DNA from: Nitrosomonas nitrosa
GTDB taxonomy: Bacteria > Pseudomonadota > Gammaproteobacteria > Burkholderiales > Nitrosomonadaceae
Length of the DNA: 64,000 bases
Assembly (NCBI RefSeq): GCF_003051105.1
Contig: NZ_QAOO01000016.1
Location: 1-64,000, forward strand
Direction: 5' to 3'
Below, piece after piece: positions 45,725-55,112 of this stretch. The notes under the pieces were generated by a model that was not told the origin of the DNA, did no database searches, and was given only the letters and a program-made list of their open reading frames with translations. Within the stretch, counting starts at the first letter, position 1. Each line of letters starts with the position of its first letter. The translations under genes and the position numbers were made by a program.

Positions 45725-48095
45725 ACAGCGCCTCCTCCAGGTCATGCACTGCCTGCTGATACTGATTCAGTCCACCAAAGGCGCGAATGATTTCCAGCGG
45801 GGTGCCGAATTCGGTAAAGGGGGCAATGGTGAGAATCTGCGTCTCTTCGATGTGGGCTACGCCTTCATCGGCGTACTTGTCAAGCAGGGCTTCCAGCACC
45901 CGGCGGGCCTGCTCTCCGTAGCGGGTGAAGTAGTTGCGTTTCTTCACCTGTTCCGCCCGCTCCTTGCGGGTGAGAGGCGGCATATCCCAGGCGACGTGGC
46001 AGACCAGATCGAAGGGGTCGAAGGCTTTGCCGGATTGCCGCCCGATCTCATCGGCAAGAGCATCGAAGAAAACGCCCTGTTCTGACAACTCGTCGATAAT
46101 AGCCTGCTTCTTCTCGGTGCTGCTCCAGCGCCGGAGGAAATCGTCGAAGGTGGCATATTCCCTGGCCAGTGCCTTGCGGGTATAGTCCTTAAGAGATTCG
46201 GTGATCAATTTGCCGTTGGCATCGAAATACTGGACGCGTTCGGCGGCGACCTTGACCTCGACATTGGCCACGACGTAACGACGAATGCTGCCTTCCTCTG
46301 CTACTCCGGGTCCGTTGATGCCGATCCATTCCTGGTCTTCCCCGGTTACCGGGTAGGTGATGCCACTCCCACTTTCAGGTTCAAAGGGCACATCCGGCGG
46401 CACCGGTGTCTGATCCCCCGTTGGTTCGTAGATCTGCACCGGTTCACCGTCAAAATCAGGATCGGCAAACAGTTCGGTGGCCTTTTTAAAGTCAATGATG
46501 GTGAAGTAGTACTTGCCGTAATCTTCGTTGATGCGGGTGCCGCGCCCGATGATCTGCTTGAACTCGGTCATGGACTGAATGCGCTGGTCGAGCACGATGA
46601 GTTTGCAGGTCTGGGCATCCACGCCGGTAGTCATCAGCTTGGAGGTGGTGGCAATAACCGGGTATTTACTCTCCGGGAAGATGAAGTTGTCGAGCTCGGC
46701 CTTGCCTTCCTCGTTGTCGCCGGTGATGCGCATGACGTATTTGCTGTTCTGCGCCACCAGGTCGGCGTTTTCATTGACCAGGGCTTGGCGCATGCGCTCG
46801 GCATGGTCGATGTTTTCACAGAAAACGATGGCTTTATCGAAGCGGTCGGTCTGCTTGAGGAACTCAGTGATTTTTTTGGCCACCAACTGGGTGCGCTGTT
46901 CAAGGACCAGGGTTTTGTCGAAATCCTTCTGGTTGTAGATGCGATCCTCGATTTCAAAGCCGTACTTGTCGATCATGCCCTTGTCGGGCCGCCAACCGGT
47001 CAAATCCCGGTCGAGATCGATACGCACGACCTTGTAGGGGGCCAGAAAGCCGTCATCGATGCCCTGCCGAAGGCTGTAGGTATAAATGGGGTCACCAAAG
47101 TAGTCGATGTTGGAGACTTCTTTGGTTTCCTTGGGCGTGGCAGTAAGGCCGATCTGGGTGGCGGAGCTGAAGTATTCGAGGATTTCTCGCCAAGCCGAAT
47201 CGGCAGCCGCGCTGCCCCGATGGCATTCATCAATGATGATGAGGTCGAAAAAGTCGGGGCTGAACTGCCGGTAGATGTTTTTCTCTGCCTCGTTGCCGGT
47301 AACAGCCTGATAGAGGGAAAGATAAACCTCGTAGGATTTGTTGGCCTGCCGCTTCTGGATCTTGGTCATGGCCGAGCCGAACGGCTTGAAATCGTTGGTC
47401 ATGGTCTGGTCGACCAGAATGTTACGGTCGGCAAGAAACAGGATGCGTTTTTTTACCTTGGACTTCCACAACCGCTAGATAATCTGGAAGGCAGTGTAGG
47501 TCTTACCCGTGCCGGTGGCCATAACCAGCAGGATGCGATTTTGCCCCTGAGCTATCGCCTCGATGGTCTTGTTGATGGCCAGCAACTGGTAATAGCGCGG
47601 ACTTTTATCGCTGCCGTCGCTGAAATAATCCTGCGTGACCAGCACATTCTGCTGCTCGTTCAAGCCACGGTGCTGCGCCCACCAGTGCCACAGTGTTTCC
47701 GCAGCGGGAAATTCGTGGAGGGCAAGCTCGCGCTCGACAACGCCGCCCGGGGCAATTTTGTTGTGAAACAGAAAGCCGTCGCCGTTGGAGCTGAATACAA
47801 AGGGCACTTGCAGCATGTCGGCATAACCCAGCGCCTGTTGCATGCCATCGCCAATAGTATGGTTGTTGTCCTTGACCTCAATGATGGCAATGGGGATATT
47901 CGGCTTGTAAAACAGCACATAATCGGCGCGCTTGCGCTTGGCGCGGGTATGCAGCTTTCCACGCACGATGATACGTCCGTTGGTGAGAGAAAACTCTTCA
48001 CGGACCTGAGTCGTGACATCCCAGCCCGCCTTGTCCAGGGCGGGCGTTATGTACTTAGTGCAGATATCGCGTTCAGAGAGTTGTTTCTTGTTCAT
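45714..48095 (-). pseudogene. hsdR: Type I restriction endonuclease subunit HsdR, interrupted by an amber codon
   Basis: The two open frames together give a full HsdR of about 793 codons. The N-terminal nuclease domain is RADYVLFYKPNIPIAIIEVK (EVK motif). Walker A is VMATGTGKTYTAFQII, the DEAD-type box [12 protein letters not shown] and motif [14 protein letters not shown]. After AFQII the codon is TAG (47477-47475), followed in frame by [18 protein letters not shown]. Family members usually have Trp (TGG) there, so a single G-to-A change explains it. Restriction would be lost unless the stop is suppressed or the C-terminal part restarts at the in-frame TTG (47471). The rest of the frame is intact. 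Confidence 0.9.
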
Positions 48096-48304
48096 CAGAT
48101 CAACATTCCCTGTTCTTTCATCCGCTCACAAAAAGCTTCGAACTGCCTTCTCGCCAGTTTGAACGGAACCGTCTTGCTATTTTCCCAGCGGTTGATCGTG
48201 GAAAAACTGACGCCCAGCTCGTGCGCCAGCTCTTCCTGGCTGAGCCCCAGTTGCTGGCGGACCTCTTTGACCCTCTCTGCAAAATTTTCCGGTGCCTTTG
48301 CCAT
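48095..48304 (-). CDS. XRE-type helix-turn-helix regulator
   Basis: A 69-residue DNA-binding protein with the HTH LRQQLGLSQEELAHELGVSF-like core (QQLGLSQEELAHELGVSFST, INRWENSKTVP). The ATG at 48304 with GAGG 11 nt upstream is preferred; the frame stays open to 48370. Its stop overlaps the hsdR start (ATGA), so it heads the restriction operon and probably regulates it, like C-proteins. Confidence 0.85.
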   Translation of the reverse strand: MAKAPENFAERVKEVRQQLGLSQEELAHELGVSFSTINRWENSKTVPFKLARRQFEAFCERMKEQGMLI

Positions 48305-48370
48305 TTCGGTTTGCCTCGATTCCTGGTGGGCCGCCAATTCTCTGGCGGTAAACGAACACAATCTGCTCAA

Positions 48371-49044
48371 TTTGCAAATACGACCGTTAATATAGCAGGT
48401 GACAACGCATGTGAAAAGCGGAACGCTGGCAAGTTATTTTAGGATATTCCGACACAGCTCAACGACACCCGGCAAGTAAACACAGAATCCACAACCAGGT
48501 ACAACCGACCATGGACATCAACGTGCTGTTTGATGGAAAAATGAAAAGCATCAACCCATTCGCCGACGAATTCACCGAACTGCGGTTGCAGGAAACCGGA
48601 TGAGTTCCAGAGGAGTGAAGATTGTGCACTCCGATTCGATTGCGGGTTACGAATTGAACTGAAATCCGTTAAAGCGCAACTTTCCACTCCATCAGCAGAT
48701 TAACGGTCTGCATATGACCCCACTTTAGCAACGCGTCTAGATATTCGCCCACCGTCTTGGGTGGATACATCAACGATCGCCGCTGGTTGGCTTCAGCCTC
48801 GTAAACATTGGCCGGGGGTAGATCGAGCCGATCATAGATGAAGTCACCCTGGGGCAGGGTCACCAGGTTGAAGCGCTGGCGTTGCTCCTGTCAGCGACAC
48901 TTTAATTATCTACAAAACCGCCTCCGGCGTGAGTTTTACCCAACTATCGCTACTCTTCCTCAACCCCTCGCTATGCTATGATGAAAAGCCTATTCAGACG
49001 CGATCTCCTTCATAGCTTTTGGATCCACAAAATGACATGATCTT
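48371..49044. other. Spacer at the right edge of the restriction island with a gene fragment
   Basis: A 674-bp stretch between the XRE gene and ydbH. On the minus strand 48669-48892 keeps an open frame (FNLVTLPQGDFIYDRLDLPP, NVYEAEANQRRSLMYPPKTV, MQTVNLLMEWKVAL) that reads like real protein but stops upstream after about 73 codons with no good start. The family is not recognised; it is probably the end of a decayed gene. On the plus strand MDINVLFDGKMKSINPFADE (48512 on, 30 codons) is another possible fragment. No terminal inverted repeats or attachment site were found. Confidence 0.4.
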
Positions 49045-52000
49045 ATGAATAAACACGTTACACACTGGCGGTTGATATGGATCGGTTTCGCACTTCTCAT
49101 CGGCATAGGATTCTTCTCTCGCCACGCACTACTAGAAACCCTCATCAGAGGCCAGCTCCACAAGCAAGGTATAGCGGTTCACTCACTGACAGTCGAAGAA
49201 GTTTCCTTTAATGCGCTGCAATTGCGAAACTTGTCCGTAGGCACCGAGCGGGAACTACAAATCGATGAGATGCGTATTGCTTGGCGTTTTTCTGACTTAC
49301 TCGCCAGAACGGTTAAATCGGTCGAAATAAACGGTTTGCAAGTCGTGGTTGACTTACAAGGCGAACTCCCGCCTCTAGGGTCATTACAACCGTTAATCTC
49401 ATCATCGGAAAAAAATACCGGCTCACGCAAGCTGCCCGCCATTTCAATAGCCGATTCGGCGATCCAAATACAATCAACATGGGGAGCAATCGCAATCAAA
49501 CTGGCTGGCAACATCGAACAACCCTTTAGGGATGCTCAGGCCGCGCACTTCGATGCAAAAATAATCAGCTCATTAGGCCAAGTTACAAGCACACTGGCAG
49601 CAACTCTGGATAACACGGGCAATATCCAAGGAGAAATGACGGTCTCAGGCGACAAGCTGGAGTTGCCTGAAGCGCGTATCATGCACCTCACGGGGGGCGC
49701 TGTTTTCAAGTTGACCCCCTCGCATCTACACCGCATCGATGCCGAATTGGCACTCTCGGACATGCGCCTATCTGTCCGCCAGACGGCAATACCGGCATTC
49801 GATTATCACTTTGAACAAGCGAATATCCAAATAGGTTTCGATGAGACCCATGCGCGACTGACTGGGGCACTACGAACAACCCACGACAGCTTTACAGTTG
49901 AATGGAAGGGTGCGGTACATCATGCGCTGAAAGTGCCTGACTTCGATTTTTCTTTGCAAGCACGCGGTGCAGCACATGATTTTCCATGGCAGTTGCTTGG
50001 TTTTAGTCAGCCCGACAAAGGCAGGATGGCGTTAACAGTAACAGCTCAGGGGCAATCCCCCGCTTTTCAAGCGATAAACCGCAACAGCCCGATCAACCGA
50101 AGCTGGTTACAACAGAGTTTGTGGGACGGGCAAGCTCAGCTCGAGCTGCAGGGAATCCGCTTCCCGCAAAAAATTACCGATCTCAATAGCCAATTCAACC
50201 TTCATCTGGCTCTTGCCAACGGCGTTGGCAGGCTATCTTTCATAGATAAGAATGTCTTGCAAATAGCCCGCTTGAATACTGAATGGCTTACAGATTTAGG
50301 TCTAACCACAGAGAGCGCTCACCTGCTATCCGAGGGAGGAAGCTTACTCATCAGCGGTCCGAATGATCAACCCCCTCAAATAAACCTTATTCAACATGAG
50401 GATACTATTGATGTAAATGGCGCTATCGCAGTGATACTTGCGTCGAAACATGCACAAGCTGCTATCGGCACTTCTGTCGAAGTCACCTTGGACAACCAGA
50501 ACAAATTAACCCGGTTCAAGCTGGCCGACCTTTCATTACAAGCAGAAGGGGTTCGTTATGCCGGCATGAGCATAGAGCGGCTCAAGCTCATAGGCGATAT
50601 CCAGGGATCAGCGGAAAGTGGCTCGGGTCAGCTCGAACTGCTTGCCCACAGCAATCGCTTAGTTGCAGGGCCGATCACTGCCCGCCGCACTTCGGCCTCT
50701 TTGCCGCTGCAAATTAGTTTCGATCAGGATTCTTTGCGCATCAATCTGCAAAAAGCAGGCAAGGTGTCAGTCGGCGCGATCGATCCGATCGATACCCTCA
50801 GAATTCAAGATACCTTGAATGTCTCTATCCCCCGAATGGATATTGAATTAAAGCAGCATCCACAGGGCATGCGCTTTGATCATCATATTGTTGCGGCCCC
50901 CGCCCCGCTAACACTGCGCATAGCCCAACAAAAAAAGGATGAAATCGAAGCCCGCGTTCATCCAGGAAAAGTAGAATTGCGCGGACAATACAGGGTTGGC
51001 AGCCCCTATCAGGGCAAAGGTATCCTGCGTGGGACGAATCTGACCCTGGTGCAACCCGCCATCCATCTGGAAAATATTGCAACCACACTCCATCTCGGCG
51101 CCACTGGGACAGGCAAGTTTATCGACTTCACCATCGGCCAAGTACGCCATCAAGCTGACACCCCTTTTTTTACCCCCATTTCTATTTCTGGTCATGTCCA
51201 ACCCGCCCATGGTCAGCCGGATAGATTAACCCTTAGCGTAACCGGCGGCACACCGGCGTTACGCTACCTGACACTGTCAGGTGTATACACGCCCAATAGC
51301 GGCAAGGGCAGTCTCCAAATGGAGATCATTCCCCTGGAATTTTCTCCGGGTAGTTTGCAACCCGAAGTACTGCTACCCGCACTCGCCGGGCTTGAGGATG
51401 CGAGCGGTACCGTGAGCGCTTCGGCACGCGTCAACTGGAATCGGGATGAAATTTACAGTAGCGGTACGCTTGATTTTCATCATTTATCGTTTGTGTATGA
51501 GGGTGTCCAAATAACAGACCTGAATGCGACACTGAATCTAAGCGATGTCATATCACCGGCAAGCGCGTCACAACAAATTATCACCATCCGCCGGATCGAC
51601 CCCGGCATCGCCCTAGAAAGTTTGGCAGTTTCCTATCGAATTGAGGGGACGCCACCCAAAATTGCGCTTGAGAAAGCAAGCCTTTTTTTACTGGGCGGAA
51701 TTATTTCCTTGGAGCCCACCGTCATCGACCCATTTGCTACCCGCAATGACATTGTAGTGCGTGTGGATAATATCGACCTTGAAAGCTTTTTCGATTTGAT
51801 CCAAGTAGAGGGGTTAACGGGCAATGGCCGCCTTGATGGGGTTATTCCGATCTGCTTTGAAGGTGATCAAATGACTATCCGAGACAGCCATCTTATGGCG
51901 GAAATCCCTGGCATGTTGCATTTCAAGTCAGCAAAAGCGTCTCAATTATTGGCCGGCGCAGGCGAAGAAATGGACTTGCTGCTTCAGGCCATGCAGGATT

Positions 52001-52218
52001 TTCATTATACCGAACTGACGCTAAAACTAAGCAAATCCGCCAAGCACGATTTGCTCGCCACCCTTTCCCTATTAGGCAATAACCCTAATGTGGTAGATGG
52101 GCAGATGTTTCGTTTGAATATTAATCTTGAGAGCAATATCGGTAAAATTCTGGACAGTATTAGCCAGGGGTACAGATTATCGAATGAAGTGATGCGTGGT
52201 TTATTCAGGTTACGTTAA
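49045..52218 (+). CDS. ydbH: YdbH-like AsmA-superfamily envelope protein
   Basis: A 1057-residue protein with one N-terminal transmembrane helix (WIGFALLIGIGFFSRHALL). A very long beta-rich periplasmic region follows, ending in the DctA-YdbH domain (GNGRLDGVIPICFEGDQMTI, GMLHFKSAKASQLL, LHYTELTLKLSKS-like, MFRLNINLESNIGKILDS, GYRLSNEVMRGLFRLR). In E. coli YdbH, with TamB and YhdP, forms an intermembrane bridge for phospholipid transport to the outer membrane and works with the lipoprotein YnbE. Both downstream partners are present here, which firmly supports the call. The length is about 20 percent above E. coli YdbH. Confidence 0.9.
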   Translation: MNKHVTHWRLIWIGFALLIGIGFFSRHALLETLIRGQLHKQGIAVHSLTVEEVSFNALQLRNLSVGTERELQIDEMRIAWRFSDLLARTVKSVEINGLQVVVDLQGELPPLGSLQPLISSSEKNTGSRKLPAISIADSAIQIQSTWGAIAIKLAGNIEQPFRDAQAAHFDAKIISSLGQVTSTLAATLDNTGNIQGEMTVSGDKLELPEARIMHLTGGAVFKLTPSHLHRIDAELALSDMRLSVRQTAIPAFDYHFEQANIQIGFDETHARLTGALRTTHDSFTVEWKGAVHHALKVPDFDFSLQARGAAHDFPWQLLGFSQPDKGRMALTVTAQGQSPAFQAINRNSPINRSWLQQSLWDGQAQLELQGIRFPQKITDLNSQFNLHLALANGVGRLSFIDKNVLQIARLNTEWLTDLGLTTESAHLLSEGGSLLISGPNDQPPQINLIQHEDTIDVNGAIAVILASKHAQAAIGTSVEVTLDNQNKLTRFKLADLSLQAEGVRYAGMSIERLKLIGDIQGSAESGSGQLELLAHSNRLVAGPITARRTSASLPLQISFDQDSLRINLQKAGKVSVGAIDPIDTLRIQDTLNVSIPRMDIELKQHPQGMRFDHHIVAAPAPLTLRIAQQKKDEIEARVHPGKVELRGQYRVGSPYQGKGILRGTNLTLVQPAIHLENIATTLHLGATGTGKFIDFTIGQVRHQADTPFFTPISISGHVQPAHGQPDRLTLSVTGGTPALRYLTLSGVYTPNSGKGSLQMEIIPLEFSPGSLQPEVLLPALAGLEDASGTVSASARVNWNRDEIYSSGTLDFHHLSFVYEGVQITDLNATLNLSDVISPASASQQIITIRRIDPGIALESLAVSYRIEGTPPKIALEKASLFLLGGIISLEPTVIDPFATRNDIVVRVDNIDLESFFDLIQVEGLTGNGRLDGVIPICFEGDQMTIRDSHLMAEIPGMLHFKSAKASQLLAGAGEEMDLLLQAMQDFHYTELTLKLSKSAKHDLLATLSLLGNNPNVVDGQMFRLNINLESNIGKILDSISQGYRLSNEVMRGLFRLR

Positions 52219-52233
52219 ATTTTGTCCGGATAA

Positions 52234-52245
52234 ACTGTATACAGT
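52234..52245. promoter_or_regulatory. 12-bp perfect palindrome between ydbH and ynbE
   Basis: ACTGTATACAGT, perfectly symmetric, 16 bp after the ydbH stop. It contains CTG and CAG half-sites but with too short a spacing for a LexA box. It could be an operator or a small hairpin; no further support. Confidence 0.3.
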
Positions 52246-52327
52246 CTCATTTGATAAGCTATTATGCTCACTATTCGATCCCGGTAACACATAGACCCCG
52301 AGAATCGATCAGAAAAGGAGTCCGATC

Positions 52328-52543
52328 ATGTTCCAAATACATCGAATGACAGATTGCTCACTTAAAATCGTATTACCCGTGATTTGCTGTCTAGCACTCG
52401 TTGCCTGCACACCTACAGTCGAAATGAAAGCACCGCAAGAACCCATTACCATTAACCTTAACGTCAAATTGGATGCCGATGTGCGAGTTAAGCTTGAAGA
52501 AGAAGCCAAAAAAGACATTGAGACCCATCCAAATATCTTCTAG
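52328..52543 (+). CDS. ynbE: YnbE-like outer membrane lipoprotein
   Basis: A 71-residue lipoprotein. The lipobox LVAC (IVLPVICCLALVACTPTVEM) is followed by the family motif PQEPITINLNVKLDADVRVK. YnbE docks with YdbH at the outer membrane in E. coli. The start ATG has AAGGAG 8 nt upstream. It lies 110 bp after ydbH and shares its last base with a longer frame of ydbL. Confidence 0.9.
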   Translation: MFQIHRMTDCSLKIVLPVICCLALVACTPTVEMKAPQEPITINLNVKLDADVRVKLEEEAKKDIETHPNIF

Positions 52544-52572
52544 TGCAAATTCGGTTCGATAAGGAGAATATC

Positions 52573-52929
52573 ATGCTACGTATGCCTAGCATTCCCAATA
52601 GAAGAAAATTCCTGCGGGGAGTCATCAATACAGCGCTATTGCCACTACTACTCTATGGATTACCCGCGTGGGCCGATAACATTGAGCAGCTTCGTGCTTC
52701 GGGTGCAATTGGCGAAAGTCTCACCGGTTACGTGGTCGCACGGCAGTCAAGCGCGAAAGCGGCGGCTGACGCCATTAACGCAAAACGTCGCGCCATTTAT
52801 CAGCAAAAAGCCGCTGAACAGGGTATTAGCGCCGATCAAGTGGGTAAAGTTTATGCGATAGAATTATTCAAAAAAATTCCTGCAGGCACTTGGATTCAAA
52901 AAGAAAATGGTCAGTGGATCCAGAAATGA
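52573..52929 (+). CDS. ydbL: YdbL-like DUF1318 periplasmic protein
   Basis: A 118-residue protein (ATG 52573, AAGGAG 7 nt upstream). The signal region NRRKFLRGVINTALLPLLLY with cleavage after WA or WADN contains RRKFLR, a good twin-arginine-type motif. The mature part has RASGAIGESLTGYVVARQSS and QKAAEQGISADQVGKVYAI, then KKIPAGTWIQKENGQWIQK. DUF1318 YdbL modulates the YdbH-YnbE pair in E. coli. It completes the ydbH-ynbE-ydbL operon. Confidence 0.9.
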   Translation: MLRMPSIPNRRKFLRGVINTALLPLLLYGLPAWADNIEQLRASGAIGESLTGYVVARQSSAKAAADAINAKRRAIYQQKAAEQGISADQVGKVYAIELFKKIPAGTWIQKENGQWIQK

Positions 52930-52940
52930 CCAATTAAAAG

Positions 52941-52974
52941 AAAAATGCTAGACAGCGAAGCAACTGCCTAGCAT
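52941..52974 (-). terminator. Intrinsic terminator for the minus-strand gene at 53025
   Basis: The minus strand reads ATGCTAGgCAG...CTGtCTAGCAT, a 7-bp stem plus 3 inner pairs across one mismatch (52945-52974), followed by TTTTT and more T-rich sequence (52941-52945 on). It lies between convergent genes and may also slow plus-strand ydbL transcription. Confidence 0.75.
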
Positions 52975-53024
52975 CAATTCAAGGAGATATCTGAAGTATT
53001 ACATTACCATTACATTACCTAAGA

Positions 53025-53459
53025 CTAGTTCAACTGAGTTGCTTTAGATGAGCTAGCGTCCTTATCGGAAGATGCCATTTCGTTGGATTTACCCAACCCA
53101 TCGCAACGATACGCTTTTCCGTAGGCTTGAGGACTTGAACCATATCCGCCTGTCGAGTTTCCTTCCCAGTACACATGCGTAGCGTTAAGTTCCTTTGCCA
53201 TTTTCATAGCCCTGTGTTCCGCTTTATGTTTCCAGACCGTCAGAGAAGATTTACCCCACCCTGAATTCCCCCATACGTCCCCAACGTAATCACAATTTGA
53301 AGACTCAAGATCGGCAGTTGCCAATACGAGAATACCGTGCGTGCTGCCCGCAGCAGATGCTAGCGAGGGTATGACTATGAACATCGCCATGGTCATGAAC
53401 AATCCGGATATAAGATGCTTGATCCATATAGCCATAGAGTTGACCGATATAGTTTTCAT
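53025..53459 (-). CDS. Predicted periplasmic protein (DUF4156-like)
   Basis: A 144-residue protein. The ATG at 53459 has a near-perfect AGGAGG site; an earlier in-frame start (53504) lacks one. The signal peptide ends LASAAG. The mature domain has CDYVGDVWGNSGWGKSSLTV, HRAMKMAKELNATHVYWEGN and YGKAYRCDGL, the Cys/Ala-rich pattern of the RcsF/DUF4156-type fold with two cysteines (SNCDY and YRCDG). A Ser/Lys/Asp-rich tail follows. It has no lipobox, unlike most DUF4156 proteins. The function is unknown. Confidence 0.65.
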   Translation of the reverse strand: MKTISVNSMAIWIKHLISGLFMTMAMFIVIPSLASAAGSTHGILVLATADLESSNCDYVGDVWGNSGWGKSSLTVWKHKAEHRAMKMAKELNATHVYWEGNSTGGYGSSPQAYGKAYRCDGLGKSNEMASSDKDASSSKATQLN

Positions 53460-53856
53460 TTTTAGTCCTCCTGGATAAAAAGCGGAATTGGTATCAATAA
53501 CCACACTAACGATACGTTCTTCCTGGTTGACAGTACTTCATTTGTCTTTCATTAGAATTACACTGCTCAGGATAATAACCCTAACCTCATCTATACTAAT
53601 CAACAAGGATTAAGCAGATAAACCTTGATAAAACTATGGTTTATCACATCTATTACCCATACCAGCTTCTATGATGCATATACTAATGATTGATAGCATA
53701 AATGATAAGCATAATTATCCGAATCACATTGTATACAATATAGAAACAATAGATATCAGAACCAGCGTTTGATATAGGTAGCACATCGCAACATTTCCAT
53801 GTTGCCGTGAGATAAACTGATTATTGGTAATGATTTGCAATCCAGGGTGAAATGTT
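53460..53856. other. AT-rich divergent spacer, about 400 bp
   Basis: A divergent intergenic region between the DUF4156-like gene and the beta-barrel protein gene. No ORF. It contains a perfect 12-bp palindrome ATTGTATACAAT at 53728-53739 and several weak TGATAA-type repeats. No promoter can be assigned with confidence. Confidence 0.45.
53728..53739. promoter_or_regulatory. 12-bp perfect palindrome in divergent spacer
   Basis: ATTGTATACAAT, fully symmetric and central to a divergent promoter region. It shares the GTATAC core with the palindrome at 52234. Operator candidate only. Confidence 0.3.
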
Positions 53857-54960
53857 TTGCGTACATCGAATTTAGCTCGATTTTCTTTCATTGTTTTGAT
53901 AATGAGCAACAGCCCTTGGTCTCCAAAAGGATCAATCGCGCTGGCCAGTGAAATGCGTCACAGAGGTGCAGCAACTCCCTGGATTACCACTGCATCCACC
54001 GAAAACAATGCACATGAGCGCACGAAGCATGAACGGCAGGATACACAATGGATCGATCACGTACAGCGTACCGTCACTTCAACTGTAGATAACACAGCAC
54101 GCTGGGTGGATCGCTTTTTTGGCGATCCCCGCTGGTTCGACGATCAACCCTCCGACCCATCAAAATTAGCCACATCGGTAGGACGGCTGTCGCTCGGCCC
54201 GAGATGGGACGAGGCTCATGGCTGGAGCACAATAGGCAGTTTACGTGCTCGGTTTTATCTACCCCATCTCGATAATCGATTCTCGGCGATTATTGGCCGA
54301 TTGGGGTTTGATGAATTTATCACCGGCGATGATATCAGCCGTCCCGCATTAATTCGCAGCCTCGATGCCGACAATGAGTGGCTGATCGGGCTGGGTTATG
54401 ACCCAATTATTCAAAATCGGCGCAAACTTTCCTTGGGAGCCGGTTTTCGTGGCGGATTGCGCTTTGATCCTTACCTACGCGCACGTTATCTCATGCAAAC
54501 TGAACTAACTGACCGCAGCCAACTTCGCTGGCAATCCGTTGGTTTCTGGCGAAATAGTGATGGCTTTGGGGTGGCCCAGCGCCTTGATTATGAAATCGGT
54601 ATGGGTGAACGCTGGCTTGGTCGCTGGTCTGGACGCGCCACTCTGGCTCAGCGTACCGACGGCATCCGCTGGCGTACCTCGACAAGCTTGTTTTACCTGC
54701 AATCCAGTAATCGTGCTTATGCCGGAGAAATGTGGGCACGCGGCGAAACCGCCCATCCAGCATCGTTGCGAGATTATGGTTTTCGCGGGATTTACCGACA
54801 ACGCTATTTACGTGATTGGTTCTTTGTTGAGCCGTGGGTTGGCATGCATTGGCCACGAGATGGGCTAGATGAAGAACGTAAGAGCGCTTGGATAGCAGGA
54901 CTTCAGTTTGAAATTATCTTCGGTGAAGCCGTTGTGCAACGGACGACTGAGCAACAATGA
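53857..54960 (+). CDS. Predicted outer membrane beta-barrel protein of unknown function
   Basis: A 367-residue protein. The TTG start at 53857 gives a signal peptide (ARFSFIVLIMSN) and follows GGGTGA; an internal ATG at 53905 is the alternative. After a polar linker, WIDHVQRTVTSTVDNTARWV with DRFFGDPRWFDD leads into about 250 residues of alternating hydrophobic strands rich in Trp, Tyr and Arg (WSTIGSLRARFYLPHLDNRF, GAGFRGGLRFDPYLRARYLM). It ends WIAGLQFEIIFGEAVVQ, typical of an outer-membrane barrel. The family is not identified. It is monocistronic. Confidence 0.65.
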   Translation: MRTSNLARFSFIVLIMSNSPWSPKGSIALASEMRHRGAATPWITTASTENNAHERTKHERQDTQWIDHVQRTVTSTVDNTARWVDRFFGDPRWFDDQPSDPSKLATSVGRLSLGPRWDEAHGWSTIGSLRARFYLPHLDNRFSAIIGRLGFDEFITGDDISRPALIRSLDADNEWLIGLGYDPIIQNRRKLSLGAGFRGGLRFDPYLRARYLMQTELTDRSQLRWQSVGFWRNSDGFGVAQRLDYEIGMGERWLGRWSGRATLAQRTDGIRWRTSTSLFYLQSSNRAYAGEMWARGETAHPASLRDYGFRGIYRQRYLRDWFFVEPWVGMHWPRDGLDEERKSAWIAGLQFEIIFGEAVVQRTTEQQ

Positions 54961-55112
54961 GCCAAAACACGGCCAAGATGGCAAACCGTTTTATTTAATC
55001 CGTATGCCATTCGTAAGCGTGTTATCTGCAAGCAAAAATTCAGGGTGAGTTTGCCGAAAATGACAGGGGGTATCGTTAAACGCCTACGAGAAATCCGATA
55101 AGCGTGACCTTG

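Noticed and set aside
45260-45745. GxxExxY gene starting at 45745
   Set aside because: That start lies well within hsdR. The ATG at 45724 overlaps only the last hsdR codons and is the more economical choice.
46785-48395. A 536-codon plus-strand ORF
   Set aside because: It is the antisense shadow of hsdR. The hsdR strand carries all helicase motifs and this frame has none.
52234-52245. LexA (SOS) box
   Set aside because: CTG and CAG half-sites are only 4 bp apart; a LexA box needs CTGT-N8-ACAG.
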